A DNA stretch of 64,000 nucleotides, taken from Phaeobacter inhibens DSM 16374 (GTDB lineage Bacteria > Pseudomonadota > Alphaproteobacteria > Rhodobacterales > Rhodobacteraceae). Each line of letters starts with the position of its first letter. Position 1 is the stretch's first letter. The DNA lies in contig NZ_AXBB01000004.1 of assembly GCF_000473105.1 (NCBI RefSeq), positions 62,001 to 126,000 on the forward strand, written 5' to 3'. The notes beneath the pieces are model-generated. The model was not told the origin of the DNA, did not search any database, and was given only the letters and a program-made list of their open reading frames with translations. Both the position numbers and the translations under genes were made by a program. Below are positions 1 through 9,358 of the stretch, in pieces.

Positions 1-1
1 A

Positions 2-487
2 ATCAAGATTGGCGGCGCGGTCTTCACCTACGGCGTGATCTTCATGGTCATACTGGTGGTTCTGCTGGCCTATGTGCTGCGCCACACAGCCTGGGGGCGC
101 CATGTCTATGCGGTCGGCGACGATCCGGAGGCGGCAGAGCTGTCGGGGGTGAAGGTCACGCGGGTGCTGATCTCGGTCTATATGCTGTCGGGGCTGATCT
201 GTGCCTTTGCCGGCTGGGCGATGATCGGGCGCATCGGGTCAGTCTCGCCCACCTCAGGACAGCTCGCCAATATTGAGAGCATCACGGCGGTGGTGATTGG
301 CGGGATTTCACTGTTTGGCGGGCGCGGGTCGATCCTGGGCACATTTTTTGGCGCGCTGATCGTTGGGGTCTTTACCCTTGGCCTGCGCCTTCTGGGGGCG
401 GATGCACAGTGGACCTACCTGCTGATTGGCCTGCTTATCATTGCGGCGGTGGCCGTGGATCAATGGATCAGAAAGGTGTCTGTCTGA
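2..487 (+). CDS. frcC: Sugar ABC transporter permease, C-terminal part (FrcC-like)
   Basis: The 5' end lies outside the window; the open frame already runs at base 2 and ends at 485-487. About 160 residues remain, with at least four hydrophobic segments. The glycine-rich stretch GGISLFGGRGSILGTFFGAL is typical of the RbsC/FrcC (BPD_transp_2) permease family, which forms the inner-membrane channel of CUT2 sugar importers. The stop codon overlaps the next ATG (TGATG), so translation is coupled to the ATPase gene. The fructose assignment rests on the following single-domain ATPase and the kinase after it, the arrangement known as frcBCAK in Sinorhizobium; ribose or another monosaccharide is possible. 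Confidence 0.85.
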   Translation: MKIGGAVFTYGVIFMVILVVLLAYVLRHTAWGRHVYAVGDDPEAAELSGVKVTRVLISVYMLSGLICAFAGWAMIGRIGSVSPTSGQLANIESITAVVIGGISLFGGRGSILGTFFGALIVGVFTLGLRLLGADAQWTYLLIGLLIIAAVAVDQWIRKVSV

Positions 488-1263
488 TGGAACCTATTTT
501 GAAAGCTCGCGGTCTGGTGAAGCGCTACGGACGTGTGACCGCGCTGGATCATTGCGATTTTGATCTGATGCCGGGAGAGATCCTGGCGGTGATCGGCGAC
601 AATGGGGCGGGGAAATCCTCGCTGATCAAGGCGGTGTCCGGCGCGGTGGTTCCAGATGCCGGAGAGGTCTGGCTGGAGGGGCGTCGTGTACAGTTTCACA
701 CGCCGATTGATGCGCGCAAAGAGGGGATCGAGACGGTTTATCAGACGCTTGCGATGTCACCTGCGCTGTCAATTGCTGACAATATGTTCATGGGGCGCGA
801 GCTGCGTAAACCCGGCTGGCGGGGGTCCGTGCTGCGGCAGCTGGATCGCGCACGCATGGAGCAGATCGCCCGTGACAAGCTGAACGAGCTGGGCTTGGCG
901 ACAATCCAGAACATCAATCAGGCGGTGGAAACCCTGTCGGGTGGTCAGCGTCAGGGCGTGGCTGTGGCGCGGGCGGCGGCCTTTGGCTCCAAGGTAATCA
1001 TTCTGGACGAGCCGACGGCGGCGCTGGGCGTCAAGGAGAGCCGTCGGGTGCTGGAGCTGATTCAGGATGTGAAATCGCGCGGTATTCCGATCATCCTGAT
1101 CAGTCACAATATGCCCCATGTGTTTGAGGTCGCGGATCGCATCCATGTGCATCGGCTGGGCAAGCGGCTGTGTGTGATTGATCCCAAACAGCACAGCATG
1201 TCGGATGCCGTCGGCTATATGACCGGCGCGCAGGTACCCTCCGAGGATCTGACCGCAGCATGA
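487..1263 (+). CDS. frcA: Sugar ABC transporter ATP-binding protein (FrcA-like)
   Basis: A 258-residue ABC ATPase that powers the CUT2 importer from the cytoplasmic face. Walker A GDNGAGKSS is at residues 37-45, the signature LSGGQRQG is near 160, and Walker B VIILDEPTAALG follows. It has one nucleotide-binding domain, whereas RbsA-type partners have two fused domains of about 500 residues; single-domain length is characteristic of FrcA. I chose the ATG at 487, overlapping the permease stop, because alignment to the family begins there; an in-frame ATG at 409 lies inside the permease gene. It overlaps the next gene by ATGA. Confidence 0.88.
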   Translation: MEPILKARGLVKRYGRVTALDHCDFDLMPGEILAVIGDNGAGKSSLIKAVSGAVVPDAGEVWLEGRRVQFHTPIDARKEGIETVYQTLAMSPALSIADNMFMGRELRKPGWRGSVLRQLDRARMEQIARDKLNELGLATIQNINQAVETLSGGQRQGVAVARAAAFGSKVIILDEPTAALGVKESRRVLELIQDVKSRGIPIILISHNMPHVFEVADRIHVHRLGKRLCVIDPKQHSMSDAVGYMTGAQVPSEDLTAA

Positions 1264-1904
1264 CACGAGAGGTGACATCACTGGCGGATCTGGTGGCGCA
1301 GGTGCAGGCGTTGCCGGTGGCCGAGGGGCGCGCGCGGCGTCTGGTGGCGCTTGCAGGCGCGCCGGGCAGTGGCAAATCCACCCTGGCAGAGCTGCTGGTG
1401 CAGGGGCTCTGTGCCAATGGCACAGGGGCTGCGGTGGTGCCGATGGACGGCTTCCATCTGGACAATCGGTTGCTGTCGGAGATGGACCTGCGTGATAGGA
1501 AAGGCGCGCCGGAGAGCTTTGATCAGGCCGGGTTTCAGCGGTTGATTGCGGCCATGGCGGTAGAAGAAGAGGTGATCTACCCCGAATTCGACCGCGCGCG
1601 GGACATTGCCATCGCGGGTGCGGCGCGGGTCGATGCTGGTGTTGAGGTCGCCGTGGTTGAGGGCAATTATCTGATGTTTGACGCGCCGGGATGGCGCGAT
1701 CTGGCGGCGCTTTGGGATCTGTCGGTGCGGATCCATGTCCCGCGCGACCTATTGCGGAAGCGACTTGTGGCGCGCTGGCAGGTCTATGGTTTGAGCGATG
1801 CCGAGGCAGAGGCACGGGCGGAGGGCAATGACATGGCCAACGCGGATCGTGTGGCCGCTGCGGCCCTGCCTGCGGATGTGATCTGGAAAGGTGAGACAGA
1901 ATGA
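1260..1904 (+). CDS. frcK: P-loop nucleoside/sugar kinase-like protein (FrcK-like)
   Basis: A 214-residue cytoplasmic P-loop kinase of the uridine kinase/pantothenate kinase superfamily. Walker A GAPGSGKS sits at residues 33-40, and PMDGFHLDN after it is typical of the family's substrate loop. Start and stop overlap both neighbours (ATGA at 1260-1263 and 1901-1904), so it is translationally coupled within the sugar import operon. In Sinorhizobium frcBCAK the last gene encodes such a protein; its substrate is not settled, so I assign only the family and the context. Confidence 0.75.
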   Translation: MTREVTSLADLVAQVQALPVAEGRARRLVALAGAPGSGKSTLAELLVQGLCANGTGAAVVPMDGFHLDNRLLSEMDLRDRKGAPESFDQAGFQRLIAAMAVEEEVIYPEFDRARDIAIAGAARVDAGVEVAVVEGNYLMFDAPGWRDLAALWDLSVRIHVPRDLLRKRLVARWQVYGLSDAEAEARAEGNDMANADRVAAAALPADVIWKGETE

Positions 1905-2872
1905 TCCTGTGTTGTGGAGAGGCGCTGATCGACATGATCCCGGCGCCGGTTGCCGGGGCTGTGCCGGTGGTGGATGGCGCGGATGCGCAGACCGGGTTTG
2001 TGCCCCATTGCGGCGGCGCGGTGTTCAATACGGCGATCGCGCTGGGGCGTCTGGGGCAGACGACCGGGCTGTTCACCGGCCTGTCGCGCGACCTGTTTGG
2101 CCAGCAGCTGGCGGCGGCGCTGGTGGCGTCGCATGTGGATCACGGGTTTGCAGAACGATCTGATCAGCCCTCCACGCTGGCCTTTGTGCATCTGCGCGAC
2201 GGTCATGCGGAGTATCATTTCTTTGACGAGAATTCCGCCGGGGCCAGCCTGCGTCCTGACCGGTTGCCAGAGTTGTCCGAGGATGTGGACACGTTGTTTT
2301 TTGGCGGAATCTCTCTGTGTAATGGGGCTGCGGCAGAGACCTATGCAGCGCTGGCGGCGCGCGAACGGGGGCGCCGGATCATTATGATCGATCCTAATGT
2401 GCGCGCCGGGTTTGCCAAGGAAGAGGCGGCCTATCGCAGCCGCTTGGCGGCGATGGTGGCGGGGGCTGGTATTGTCAAAGTCTCGGATGAGGATCTGCAC
2501 TGGATCTATCCCGGCGATGCACCGATTGAGGAGAAGATCCGCCAGATCCTGGCCGGGGAGGCCGGGATGGGGCCTGGGCTGGTGATCCTGACGCTGGGCA
2601 GCAAGGGCGCGAAAGGGTTCCTGCGGTCCGGCCCCACGGTCGAGGTGCCCGCACAGGTGGCGGTGGTCGCGGATACTGTCGGGGCTGGTGATACGTTCAA
2701 TGCAGGGTTTATGGCCGCCGCGACCGAGGCCGGCGTGCTGGCGGATGCGGCCAGCGGTGAGATGGATCCCGAGCAGCTGCGCGTCTGTCTGGGCTACGGC
2801 GCACGGGCCGCCGCCGTCACCGTTTCCCGCCCGGGTGCCAATCCGCCCTGGCGTGACGAGCTGGCGGGCTAG
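1901..2872 (+). CDS. PfkB-family carbohydrate kinase (probable fructokinase)
   Basis: A 323-residue ribokinase/PfkB fold kinase. The C-terminal PfkB signature DTVGAGDTFNAGF is at about residues 258-270, with the catalytic Asp of GAGD. The N-terminus begins MILCCGEALIDMIP, the usual first strand of fructokinases. As the last gene of the FrcCAK operon, overlapping frcK by four bases, it most likely phosphorylates the imported hexose, giving fructose-6-phosphate for the divergent pgi-zwf-edd-eda route. Other sugar substrates cannot be excluded from sequence. Confidence 0.85.
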   Translation: MILCCGEALIDMIPAPVAGAVPVVDGADAQTGFVPHCGGAVFNTAIALGRLGQTTGLFTGLSRDLFGQQLAAALVASHVDHGFAERSDQPSTLAFVHLRDGHAEYHFFDENSAGASLRPDRLPELSEDVDTLFFGGISLCNGAAAETYAALAARERGRRIIMIDPNVRAGFAKEEAAYRSRLAAMVAGAGIVKVSDEDLHWIYPGDAPIEEKIRQILAGEAGMGPGLVILTLGSKGAKGFLRSGPTVEVPAQVAVVADTVGAGDTFNAGFMAAATEAGVLADAASGEMDPEQLRVCLGYGARAAAVTVSRPGANPPWRDELAG

Positions 2873-2897
2873 GGCCCGGTCCAACATTTGATCTCCT

Positions 2898-2937
2898 AAA
2901 AGGCGCCACCCGGTTACAACTGCCGGTGTGGCGCTTT
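2898..2937 (+). terminator. Terminator-like hairpin after the sugar kinase
   Basis: Left arm AAAGGCGCCACCCGG pairs with right arm CCGGTGTGGCGCTTT with one bulge, around a 9-10 base loop. It lies 26 bases after the kinase stop. There is no long T run, so termination may be partial. Confidence 0.5.
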
Positions 2938-3008
2938 GCGTTGGGGATTGTCGGATATTATATGTTCATGTAATGTTCTCGTGGATTATCTAGTGGAGGG
3001 TTGTTGAG

Positions 3009-3401
3009 ATGATTGAGGGGAGCTGTTGCTGTGGAACGGTCAAATTCCGACTGAGGGCGGAACCATCCATGATGGGGACCTGCCATTGTTCGCGTTGCCG
3101 AAAGGCAGGGGCGAGTACCATCGTTTTTGTCAAGCGGGAGGATCTGAGCTGGGTTGAGGGCAAAGATCAGGTGGCCCTGTACCAGCCAGCCCCGCCTTAC
3201 AAATACGGCAGATGTTTCTGCAGGGTCTGCGGCAGTTCGCTTGGGGAAATCCTGTCAGACGAGGACAGTTTCCCGATTGCCGCAAATGCGCTGGATAGCG
3301 AGATTGCAACGAGAAACCGGTTTCATGAATTCGTGTCGGAAAAGCCCGGTTGGTACGAGATTTGCGACGATGCGCCAAAATCCAGCGGCCATCCGGCCTG
3401 A
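3009..3401 (+). CDS. GFA/CENP-V family zinc-binding protein
   Basis: A 130-residue protein of the GFA (glutathione-dependent formaldehyde-activating enzyme-like) family. The zinc ligands are visible: an early Cys cluster (CCCG near residue 7), CHCSRCRK near residue 26, and CRVCGSSLG in the second half. Members are mostly uncharacterised zinc proteins; the formaldehyde role applies to a minority, so I do not assign the reaction. It stands alone between the sugar operon terminator and the convergent eda gene, with a plausible GGAGGG-like ribosome site before the ATG. Its base composition is somewhat less GC-rich than its neighbours. Confidence 0.8.
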   Translation: MIEGSCCCGTVKFRLRAEPSMMGTCHCSRCRKAGASTIVFVKREDLSWVEGKDQVALYQPAPPYKYGRCFCRVCGSSLGEILSDEDSFPIAANALDSEIATRNRFHEFVSEKPGWYEICDDAPKSSGHPA

Positions 3402-3423
3402 TCGATCTGGTTCGAGACCCATA

Positions 3424-3460
3424 GGGGCATGACTGCCCCGTAGCGCCGTATTGCACGGGG
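3424..3460. terminator. Possible bidirectional hairpin region between convergent genes
   Basis: GGGGCA-N4-TGCCCC (3424-3439) and an alternative CCCCGT...ACGGGG pairing (3436-3460) lie between the GFA gene and eda, which converge. Neither has a T tract, so the terminator role is inferred from position. Confidence 0.3.
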
Positions 3461-3494
3461 CTGCGGGGGAAGGGGGGCCATCAGGTCTGCGCGG

Positions 3495-4142
3495 TCAGCG
3501 TGCCAGTTGGCTTGCGGCGCGGGCGAGGTCGCGGATGGCGTCCCAATCGCCTGCCTCAACCAGTTTGGTCGGGGCGACCCAGCTGCCACCGGCGCAGACC
3601 ACGTTGGGCAGTGACAGGTAGCTGTCTGCATTGTCCGGGCTGACGCCGCCGGTCGGGCAGAAGCTGATCTGCGGCAGGGGGGCGCCGATGGCCTTGAGTG
3701 CGGGGGCGCCGCCGGAGGCCTCAGCCGGGAAGAATTTCAGCATGTCATAGCCGCGATCCAGAAGGCGCATCGCCTCGGAGGCGGTGGCGGCACCGGGCAG
3801 CATTGGAAGACCGGCGGCCTCAGCCGCGTCCAGCAGCGTGTTGGTGGCGCCGGGGGAGACGCCGAATTGCGCACCGGCCGCGACGGCGCGGGTGACATCC
3901 TCCGGCGTGATCAGCGTACCAGCGCCAACAACGCCGCCTTTGACCTTGGCCATTTCGGCAATCACATCCAGCGCGGCGGGGGTGCGCAGGGTGACCTCCA
4001 GCGCGGGCAGGCCACCGGCGACCAGGGCTTCGGCCAGCGGGCGGGCATGGGCAACGTCATGGACAACCAGCACCGGCACGATCGGGGCCAATTGGCAGAT
4101 ATCGCGCGCACGGGTGCTGGCGTCTTGTGGGGTGATGGCCAT
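3495..4142 (-). CDS. eda: 2-dehydro-3-deoxy-6-phosphogluconate (KDPG) aldolase
   Basis: A 215-residue class I aldolase that splits KDPG to pyruvate and glyceraldehyde-3-phosphate, the last step of the Entner-Doudoroff pathway. The catalytic Glu (LEVTLRT, E49) and the Schiff-base Lys (YDMLKFFPAE, K136) are present, as are the phosphate-binding segments. The length is normal for the family. It starts three bases after the edd stop and is the last gene of the minus-strand pgi-zwf-edd-eda operon. Confidence 0.95.
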   Translation of the reverse strand: MAITPQDASTRARDICQLAPIVPVLVVHDVAHARPLAEALVAGGLPALEVTLRTPAALDVIAEMAKVKGGVVGAGTLITPEDVTRAVAAGAQFGVSPGATNTLLDAAEAAGLPMLPGAATASEAMRLLDRGYDMLKFFPAEASGGAPALKAIGAPLPQISFCPTGGVSPDNADSYLSLPNVVCAGGSWVAPTKLVEAGDWDAIRDLARAASQLAR

Positions 4143-4145
4143 GGG

Positions 4146-5969
4146 TCAGTCTCCGATCAGGGTCGAGAATACGGTGGCGCCGGTATCGGCAGAGGTGACG
4201 GCATTGCGGAACAGTGCGAACATCTCGCGGCCGGTGCCGTGCTGATAGGCGGAGAGGTCGGCCACCACCGGGTCGCGGTCGTCAAAGCCCTCGGCCTTGA
4301 CCTCTAGCGTACCTGTGAGGGCATCAACCCGCACCATGTCACCGTCGCGCAGTTTGGAAATCGGGCCACCGTCGAGGGCCTCCGGCACCACATGGATGGC
4401 GGAGGGGATCTTGCCCGAGGCGCCGGACATGCGGCCATCGGTGACCAGAGCCACCTTCTGGCCGCGGCCCTGCATGATGCCGAGGAAGGGCGTCATGGAG
4501 TGGAGTTCCGGCATTCCGTTGGCCTTTGGTCCCTGGAAGCGGACCACGATCACCACGTCGCCCTTGTCCAGCTCACCCGCCTTGAAGGCGGCCTTGGCCT
4601 CCTCCTGATCATGAAAGACGCGGGCGGGGGCTTCGACCACGCGGTGCTCTTCGGCCACGGCGGAGATCTTCATCACGCCGGTGCCGAGGTTGCCGGAGAG
4701 GCGGGAGAGCCCGCCGGTGGACTGGAAGGGGTCGCTGGCGGGGCGAATGATCTTGTCGTTGAGGGTCTCGGCGGCGCCGGGTTTCCACACCAGACCATCG
4801 TCGCTGAGGAAGGGTTCGGCGGTGTAGCTCTCCAGCCCGCTGCCTGCGACCGTGCGCGTGTCGGCGTGGAGGTGACCAGAGTTCAGCAACTGGCCGATCA
4901 CATAGCCCAGACCGCCGGCCGCATGGAAGTGGTTCACATCGGCCAGACCGTTGGGATAGACCCGCGCCAGCAGCGGCACCACGTCAGAGAGTTCGGAAAA
5001 GTCCTGCCAATCCAGAATGATGCCACCGGCGCGGGCCATGGCGATCAGGTGGATCAGCAGATTGGTGGAGCCGCCGGTGGTCATCAGCCCGACGATGCCG
5101 TTCACATAGGCGCGTTCATCCAGAATATCGCAGACCGGCGTGTAATCATTGCCAAGCGCGCTGAGCGCCAGAGCGCGGCGGGCGCCTTCCTCGGTCAGGG
5201 CGGCGCGCATGTCGGTGCCGGGATTGACGAAGGAGGAACCGGGCAGGTGCAGGCCCATGAATTCCATCAGCATCTGGTTGGTATTGGCCGTGCCGTAGAA
5301 GGTGCAGGTGCCGGGGCCGTGATAGGCGGCCATCTCGGATTTCAGCAGCTCGTCGCGCCCGATTTCACCGGCGGCGAATTTCTGGCGGACCTTGGCCTTG
5401 TCATCGTTGGAGATGCCGGAGGTCATCGGACCTGCGGGCAGGAACACGGCGGGCAGATGGCCAAAGACCTGCGCGCCAATGACCAGACCCGGCACGATCT
5501 TGTCGCAGACGCCGAGATAGACGGTGGCATCAAACACGTTGTGGCTGAGGGCGATGCCGGTGGCCATGGCGATGGTGTCGCGGGAGAACAGGCTGAGCTC
5601 CATCCCCGCCTCGCCCTGGGTGACGCCGTCGCACATGGCGGGGACGCCGCCGGCCACCTGCGCGGTGCCGCCGACGCGGCGCACGGCGTCGCGGATCCGC
5701 TGCGGGTAGGTTTCAAACGGCTGATGCGCCGAGAGCATGTCGTTATAGGCGGTGACGATGCCGAGATGCCCGGCGGTGCCTTCGGCGAGGGGCATCTGAT
5801 CCTCGCCGGTGGCGGCATAGGCATGGGCCTGACCGCTGCACGATAGGTGGGCGCGGGCGGGGCCTTTGCCCTTGGCGGCGCGCATCCGGTCGAGATAGGC
5901 GGCGCGGGGTTTGGCGCTGCGGGCGATAATTCGGTCTGTGACGTCGCGGACTGTTTGGTTCAAACGCAT
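4146..5969 (-). CDS. edd: 6-phosphogluconate dehydratase
   Basis: A 607-residue IlvD/Edd family [4Fe-4S] dehydratase converting 6-phosphogluconate to KDPG in the cytoplasm. Family motifs include [11 protein letters not shown] and [16 protein letters not shown], with the cluster-binding cysteines in both. The start is supported by AAAGAGG upstream of the ATG and by the standard length. It lies 66 bases downstream of zwf and three bases upstream of eda, so the two committed Entner-Doudoroff enzymes are coupled. Confidence 0.96.
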   Translation of the reverse strand: MRLNQTVRDVTDRIIARSAKPRAAYLDRMRAAKGKGPARAHLSCSGQAHAYAATGEDQMPLAEGTAGHLGIVTAYNDMLSAHQPFETYPQRIRDAVRRVGGTAQVAGGVPAMCDGVTQGEAGMELSLFSRDTIAMATGIALSHNVFDATVYLGVCDKIVPGLVIGAQVFGHLPAVFLPAGPMTSGISNDDKAKVRQKFAAGEIGRDELLKSEMAAYHGPGTCTFYGTANTNQMLMEFMGLHLPGSSFVNPGTDMRAALTEEGARRALALSALGNDYTPVCDILDERAYVNGIVGLMTTGGSTNLLIHLIAMARAGGIILDWQDFSELSDVVPLLARVYPNGLADVNHFHAAGGLGYVIGQLLNSGHLHADTRTVAGSGLESYTAEPFLSDDGLVWKPGAAETLNDKIIRPASDPFQSTGGLSRLSGNLGTGVMKISAVAEEHRVVEAPARVFHDQEEAKAAFKAGELDKGDVVIVVRFQGPKANGMPELHSMTPFLGIMQGRGQKVALVTDGRMSGASGKIPSAIHVVPEALDGGPISKLRDGDMVRVDALTGTLEVKAEGFDDRDPVVADLSAYQHGTGREMFALFRNAVTSADTGATVFSTLIGD

Positions 5970-6035
5970 CGGGTGCCTCTTTCAGTCGTCAGGTGCCGGT
6001 TGGTCGGATCGTGTCGGGAGCGCAGGCGGGCAGGC

Positions 6036-7496
6036 TCAGGAGCCAATGCCGCGCCAACGGCGATTGTCGCGGTGCATCAGCAGCAGCGCATCCTCTGGTC
6101 CGGAGCTGCCGGGATCATAGGGTTGCGGCGTGTCATTGCTGTTGTCAGCCCAGCCCGCGATGATCGGGTCGGCCCAGGCCCAGGCGGCCTCGACCTCATC
6201 GCCGCGCATGAACAGGGTCTGGTTGCCGCGGATCACATCCATGATCAGCCGTTCGTAGGCGTCCTGCGGTCGGCCAGCCTCTGGCAGGCTGTCGGCGAAG
6301 GTCATGTCGAGATTGGCACCGGTCAGGCGCATGCCACCGGGACCGGGGTCCTTGATGGTGGTGCGCAGGGTGATGCCTTCGTCCGGTTGCAGGCGGATCA
6401 CCAGCACATTGCCCTTGATGCCGCCGGTGCCGGTGTCCTCGGCAAAGATGTTATGCGGCGGGTCGCGGAAGAAGACGGCGATTTCGGATTCGCGGGCGCG
6501 CAGGCATTTGCCGGTGCGCAGATAGAACGGCGTGCCGGCCCATCGCCAGTTGGCAACCTCCACCTTCATCGCGATGAAGCTTTCGGTGGTGCTGGCGGGG
6601 TTGCCTGCATGGTCGCGGTAGGCCTCCCCCTCCGGGCCGCGATACTGGCCACGGGCGATCTGATCCGGCGCGACGGGGTTCAGCGCCTCGATCACCTTCA
6701 CCTTTTCGTCGCGCACGGCGTTGGGGGTGAAGCGGGCGGGGGGTTCCATTGCGGTGAGGCACAGTAGCTGCATCAGATGGTTCTGGACCATATCGCGCAT
6801 GGCGCCGGATTTGTCGTAATATTCGCCGCGCCCCTTGACGCCGATGCTTTCGGCGACGGTGATCTGCACGTGGTCGATGTGGGAGGAATTCCACAGGGGT
6901 TCAAACAGCGAATTGGCAAAGCGCAGGGCCATCAGGTTCTGGACGGTCTCTTTGCCCAGATAATGGTCGATCCGGTAGATCTGGTGCTCTTCGAAATTGG
7001 CGCGCAGGGCGGCGTTCAGCGCCTGGGCCGAGGCCAGATCATGGCCGAAGGGTTTTTCCAGAACGATACGGCTGTCGGGGGTGGCGATCCTGGTGGAGCG
7101 CAGGCGACCCGCGATATCGGGGAACAGGCTGGGCCCGACCGAGAGATAGAAGGCGCGGATGGCATCGTCGCGCAGCAGACCGCCAAGCGCCTGCCAACCG
7201 TTGTCGCCGCGCGCGTCCACGGCGGTATAGTGCAACAGATCCACAAAAGCGGCGATTTCGTCGTCGCTGGTCTCGCCCGGCTGGCCATAGGTGCGAATGG
7301 CGTCGGCGACCATCTCCTGAAACCCGTGGCGATCCATCTCGCTGCGCGAGGTGCCGATAATGCGGCAATCGTCGGCGAACTGGCCGATCTGGAAGCGGTG
7401 AAACAGGCTGGGCAGGATCTTGCGACGGGCAAGGTCACCGGTCGCGCCAAACAGCACGAGGTCAAAGGACTGGACGGGAATGACGCGGGAAACCAT
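6036..7496 (-). CDS. zwf: Glucose-6-phosphate 1-dehydrogenase
   Basis: A 486-residue enzyme oxidising glucose-6-phosphate to 6-phosphogluconolactone with NADP (or NAD). The N-terminal LVLFGATGDLARRK holds the dinucleotide site and RIDHYLGKE is the family active-site signature. The open frame continues upstream, but the ATG at 7496 (MVSRVIP) with a GAGAGAG ribosome site gives the usual length and avoids overlap with pgi. Only 49 bases separate it from pgi: the 6-phosphogluconolactonase gene (pgl), often placed here in related bacteria, is absent. Confidence 0.96.
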   Translation of the reverse strand: MVSRVIPVQSFDLVLFGATGDLARRKILPSLFHRFQIGQFADDCRIIGTSRSEMDRHGFQEMVADAIRTYGQPGETSDDEIAAFVDLLHYTAVDARGDNGWQALGGLLRDDAIRAFYLSVGPSLFPDIAGRLRSTRIATPDSRIVLEKPFGHDLASAQALNAALRANFEEHQIYRIDHYLGKETVQNLMALRFANSLFEPLWNSSHIDHVQITVAESIGVKGRGEYYDKSGAMRDMVQNHLMQLLCLTAMEPPARFTPNAVRDEKVKVIEALNPVAPDQIARGQYRGPEGEAYRDHAGNPASTTESFIAMKVEVANWRWAGTPFYLRTGKCLRARESEIAVFFRDPPHNIFAEDTGTGGIKGNVLVIRLQPDEGITLRTTIKDPGPGGMRLTGANLDMTFADSLPEAGRPQDAYERLIMDVIRGNQTLFMRGDEVEAAWAWADPIIAGWADNSNDTPQPYDPGSSGPEDALLLMHRDNRRWRGIGS

Positions 7497-7545
7497 GGCT
7501 CTCTCTCTGACAGCTCGAAGGGGAAATTGGCGGTCTTGTTGGTGG

Positions 7546-9186
7546 CTAGGGGTGCGGATGGGTGAGTTTCGACAGCAGGCCCCGGGTGGAGCCGTCTTTG
7601 GCCTCGTAAGCCTCAGCCGGGGCGGAGCCGTCGACCAGCGGCAACAGGCTGACGGCCAGTTCCTTGCCCAGTTCAACCCCCCATTGGTCAAAGGAGTTCA
7701 ACCCCCAGACCACACCTTCGACAAACACACGGTGTTCATAGAGCGCGATGAGCTGACCCAGCACAAAGGGGGTGAGTTTCGGATAGGCGAGGGTGACGGA
7801 GGGGCGATTGCCGGCGAAGGAGAGATGGCCTGCCATCTGTTCCAGCGCATCGCCGGTAAAGCCACGTTTGGCGGCGATGGCGCGGGCCTCCTTGTGAGCA
7901 CGGCCCAGCATCAGGGCTTCGGATTGGGCGAGGCAGTTGGAGACCAGCAGCTGGTGGTGATCGGTCAGATCCCCCTCATGTGCCTCAGCGGCGATCAGGA
8001 ATTCGGCAGGCACCACGCGGGTGCCCTGATGCAGCAACTGGTAGAAGGCGTGCTGGCCGTTGGTGCCGGGCTCGCCCCAGACGATAGGGCCAGAGTCGTG
8101 CGGTAGGGGGCTGCCATCCAGTGCGACGCTCTTGCCGTTGCTTTCCATATCCAGCTGCTGGAGATAGGCCGGGAAACGGGCCAGACGCTGGTCATAGGGC
8201 AGAATAGCGCGGCTGTCGTAGCCGCAGATATTGTGGTGCCAGACGCCAGTCATGGCAAGCATCACTGGCAGGTTTTCGCGAAACGGCGCGGTGCGGAAAT
8301 GGCGGTCCATCGCAGCGGCGCCGGACAGGAACTGGCGGAAATTCTCGGCCCCGATGGCGATCATGATCGGCAGACCCACCGGCCCCCAGAGCGAATAGCG
8401 CCCCCCCACCCAATCGGCAAAGCCAAAGACCCGTTCGGGGGCAATGCCAAAGGCTGAGGTTTTGTCTCGCGCGGTCGAAACGGCGGCCAGATGCGCAGAG
8501 GTGCCATCCCCCAGTGTGGCACGCAGCCAGCCCAATGCGGTGCGGGCATTGGTCATGGTCTCGATGGTGGTGAAGGTCTTGGAGGCGATGATCACCAATG
8601 TGGTCTGCGGATCCAGCCCCTTCAGCGTGTCGGCAATATGGGCGCCATCCACGTTGGACACAAAATGGCAGCGGGGGCCATCATGGTAGGGCGCCAGCGC
8701 CAGCGTGGCCATGGCGGGGCCAAGGTCGGAGCCACCAATGCCGATATTGATCACATCGGTGAATTTTGCGCCGGTGCTGGAACGGATGCTGCCATCGCGC
8801 AGCGCCTCGGCAAAGCTCTCCATCTGTTGCAAGGTCTGGCGGATGGCGGGCAAGACATCGTCACCATCGACTTTGATCGGTTCATCGGTCTGTGCCCGCA
8901 GGGCAGTGTGCAGCACGGCGCGGTCTTCGGTCGTGTTGATCTTGTCGCCACGGAACATCTGGCTGATGCGATCCGCCAGTCCGGCCTCGGCCGTGATCCG
9001 CTCCAGAAGCGAGAGGGCGGTGGTGTCGAGCGCGGTTTTGGAATAGTCCAACAGCAGACCGTCGGTTTCTGCCGAGAAGGCCTGAAAGCGATCCGGGGCG
9101 TCAAAGCGGGACAGAAGAGACACATCGGCAGTCTGCGCGCGATGCTGTGCCAGAAGTTGCCAGGTTTGCGTCTGGGTCTGCGTCAT
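7546..9186 (-). CDS. pgi: Glucose-6-phosphate isomerase
   Basis: A 546-residue isomerase linking fructose-6-phosphate and glucose-6-phosphate. Both family signatures are visible: [16 protein letters not shown] in the middle and [10 protein letters not shown] near the C-terminus. I start it at the ATG at 9186 (MTQTQTQTW), preceded by GAGGGAGACGG; an in-frame ATG at 9237 has poorer support. It is first in the minus-strand operon with zwf, edd and eda, so this operon routes fructose-6-phosphate backwards into the Entner-Doudoroff pathway. Confidence 0.95.
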   Translation of the reverse strand: MTQTQTQTWQLLAQHRAQTADVSLLSRFDAPDRFQAFSAETDGLLLDYSKTALDTTALSLLERITAEAGLADRISQMFRGDKINTTEDRAVLHTALRAQTDEPIKVDGDDVLPAIRQTLQQMESFAEALRDGSIRSSTGAKFTDVINIGIGGSDLGPAMATLALAPYHDGPRCHFVSNVDGAHIADTLKGLDPQTTLVIIASKTFTTIETMTNARTALGWLRATLGDGTSAHLAAVSTARDKTSAFGIAPERVFGFADWVGGRYSLWGPVGLPIMIAIGAENFRQFLSGAAAMDRHFRTAPFRENLPVMLAMTGVWHHNICGYDSRAILPYDQRLARFPAYLQQLDMESNGKSVALDGSPLPHDSGPIVWGEPGTNGQHAFYQLLHQGTRVVPAEFLIAAEAHEGDLTDHHQLLVSNCLAQSEALMLGRAHKEARAIAAKRGFTGDALEQMAGHLSFAGNRPSVTLAYPKLTPFVLGQLIALYEHRVFVEGVVWGLNSFDQWGVELGKELAVSLLPLVDGSAPAEAYEAKDGSTRGLLSKLTHPHP

Positions 9187-9249
9187 CGTCCGTCTCCCTC
9201 GGGTATCTCTGCCCTGTTGCGAATCACTCAAGGGCACCGCTGACGTCTA

Positions 9250-9261
9250 GTTAGCGCTAAC
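9250..9261. promoter_or_regulatory. LacI-type operator palindrome upstream of pgi
   Basis: GTTAGCGCTAAC is a perfect 12-base palindrome with the central CG typical of LacI-family operators. It lies 64 bases upstream of the pgi ATG and just downstream of the predicted promoter, where a bound repressor could block transcription. No LacI gene lies in the window. Confidence 0.65.
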
Positions 9262-9281
9262 ATGTGCATTTGTAACGCCCT

Positions 9282-9310
9282 AATATAGCAGTTTGCGCTG
9301 TCTAGCCCAA
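9282..9310 (-). promoter_or_regulatory. Predicted sigma-70 promoter for pgi-zwf-edd-eda
   Basis: On the minus strand TTGGGC (9305-9310) is followed after 17 bases by TATATT (9282-9287). The LacI-type palindrome starts about 20 bases downstream of the -10 element. This is by eye only. Confidence 0.45.
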
Positions 9311-9358
9311 ATAGTGCCGTCTTGACCGATGGTGACTGCGGATAGGCGGGGCTTGGGA

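Noticed and set aside
4392-5846. A 484-codon plus-strand frame
   Set aside because: It is antisense to edd, glycine- and histidine-rich as shadow frames in high-GC DNA usually are, and has no domain.
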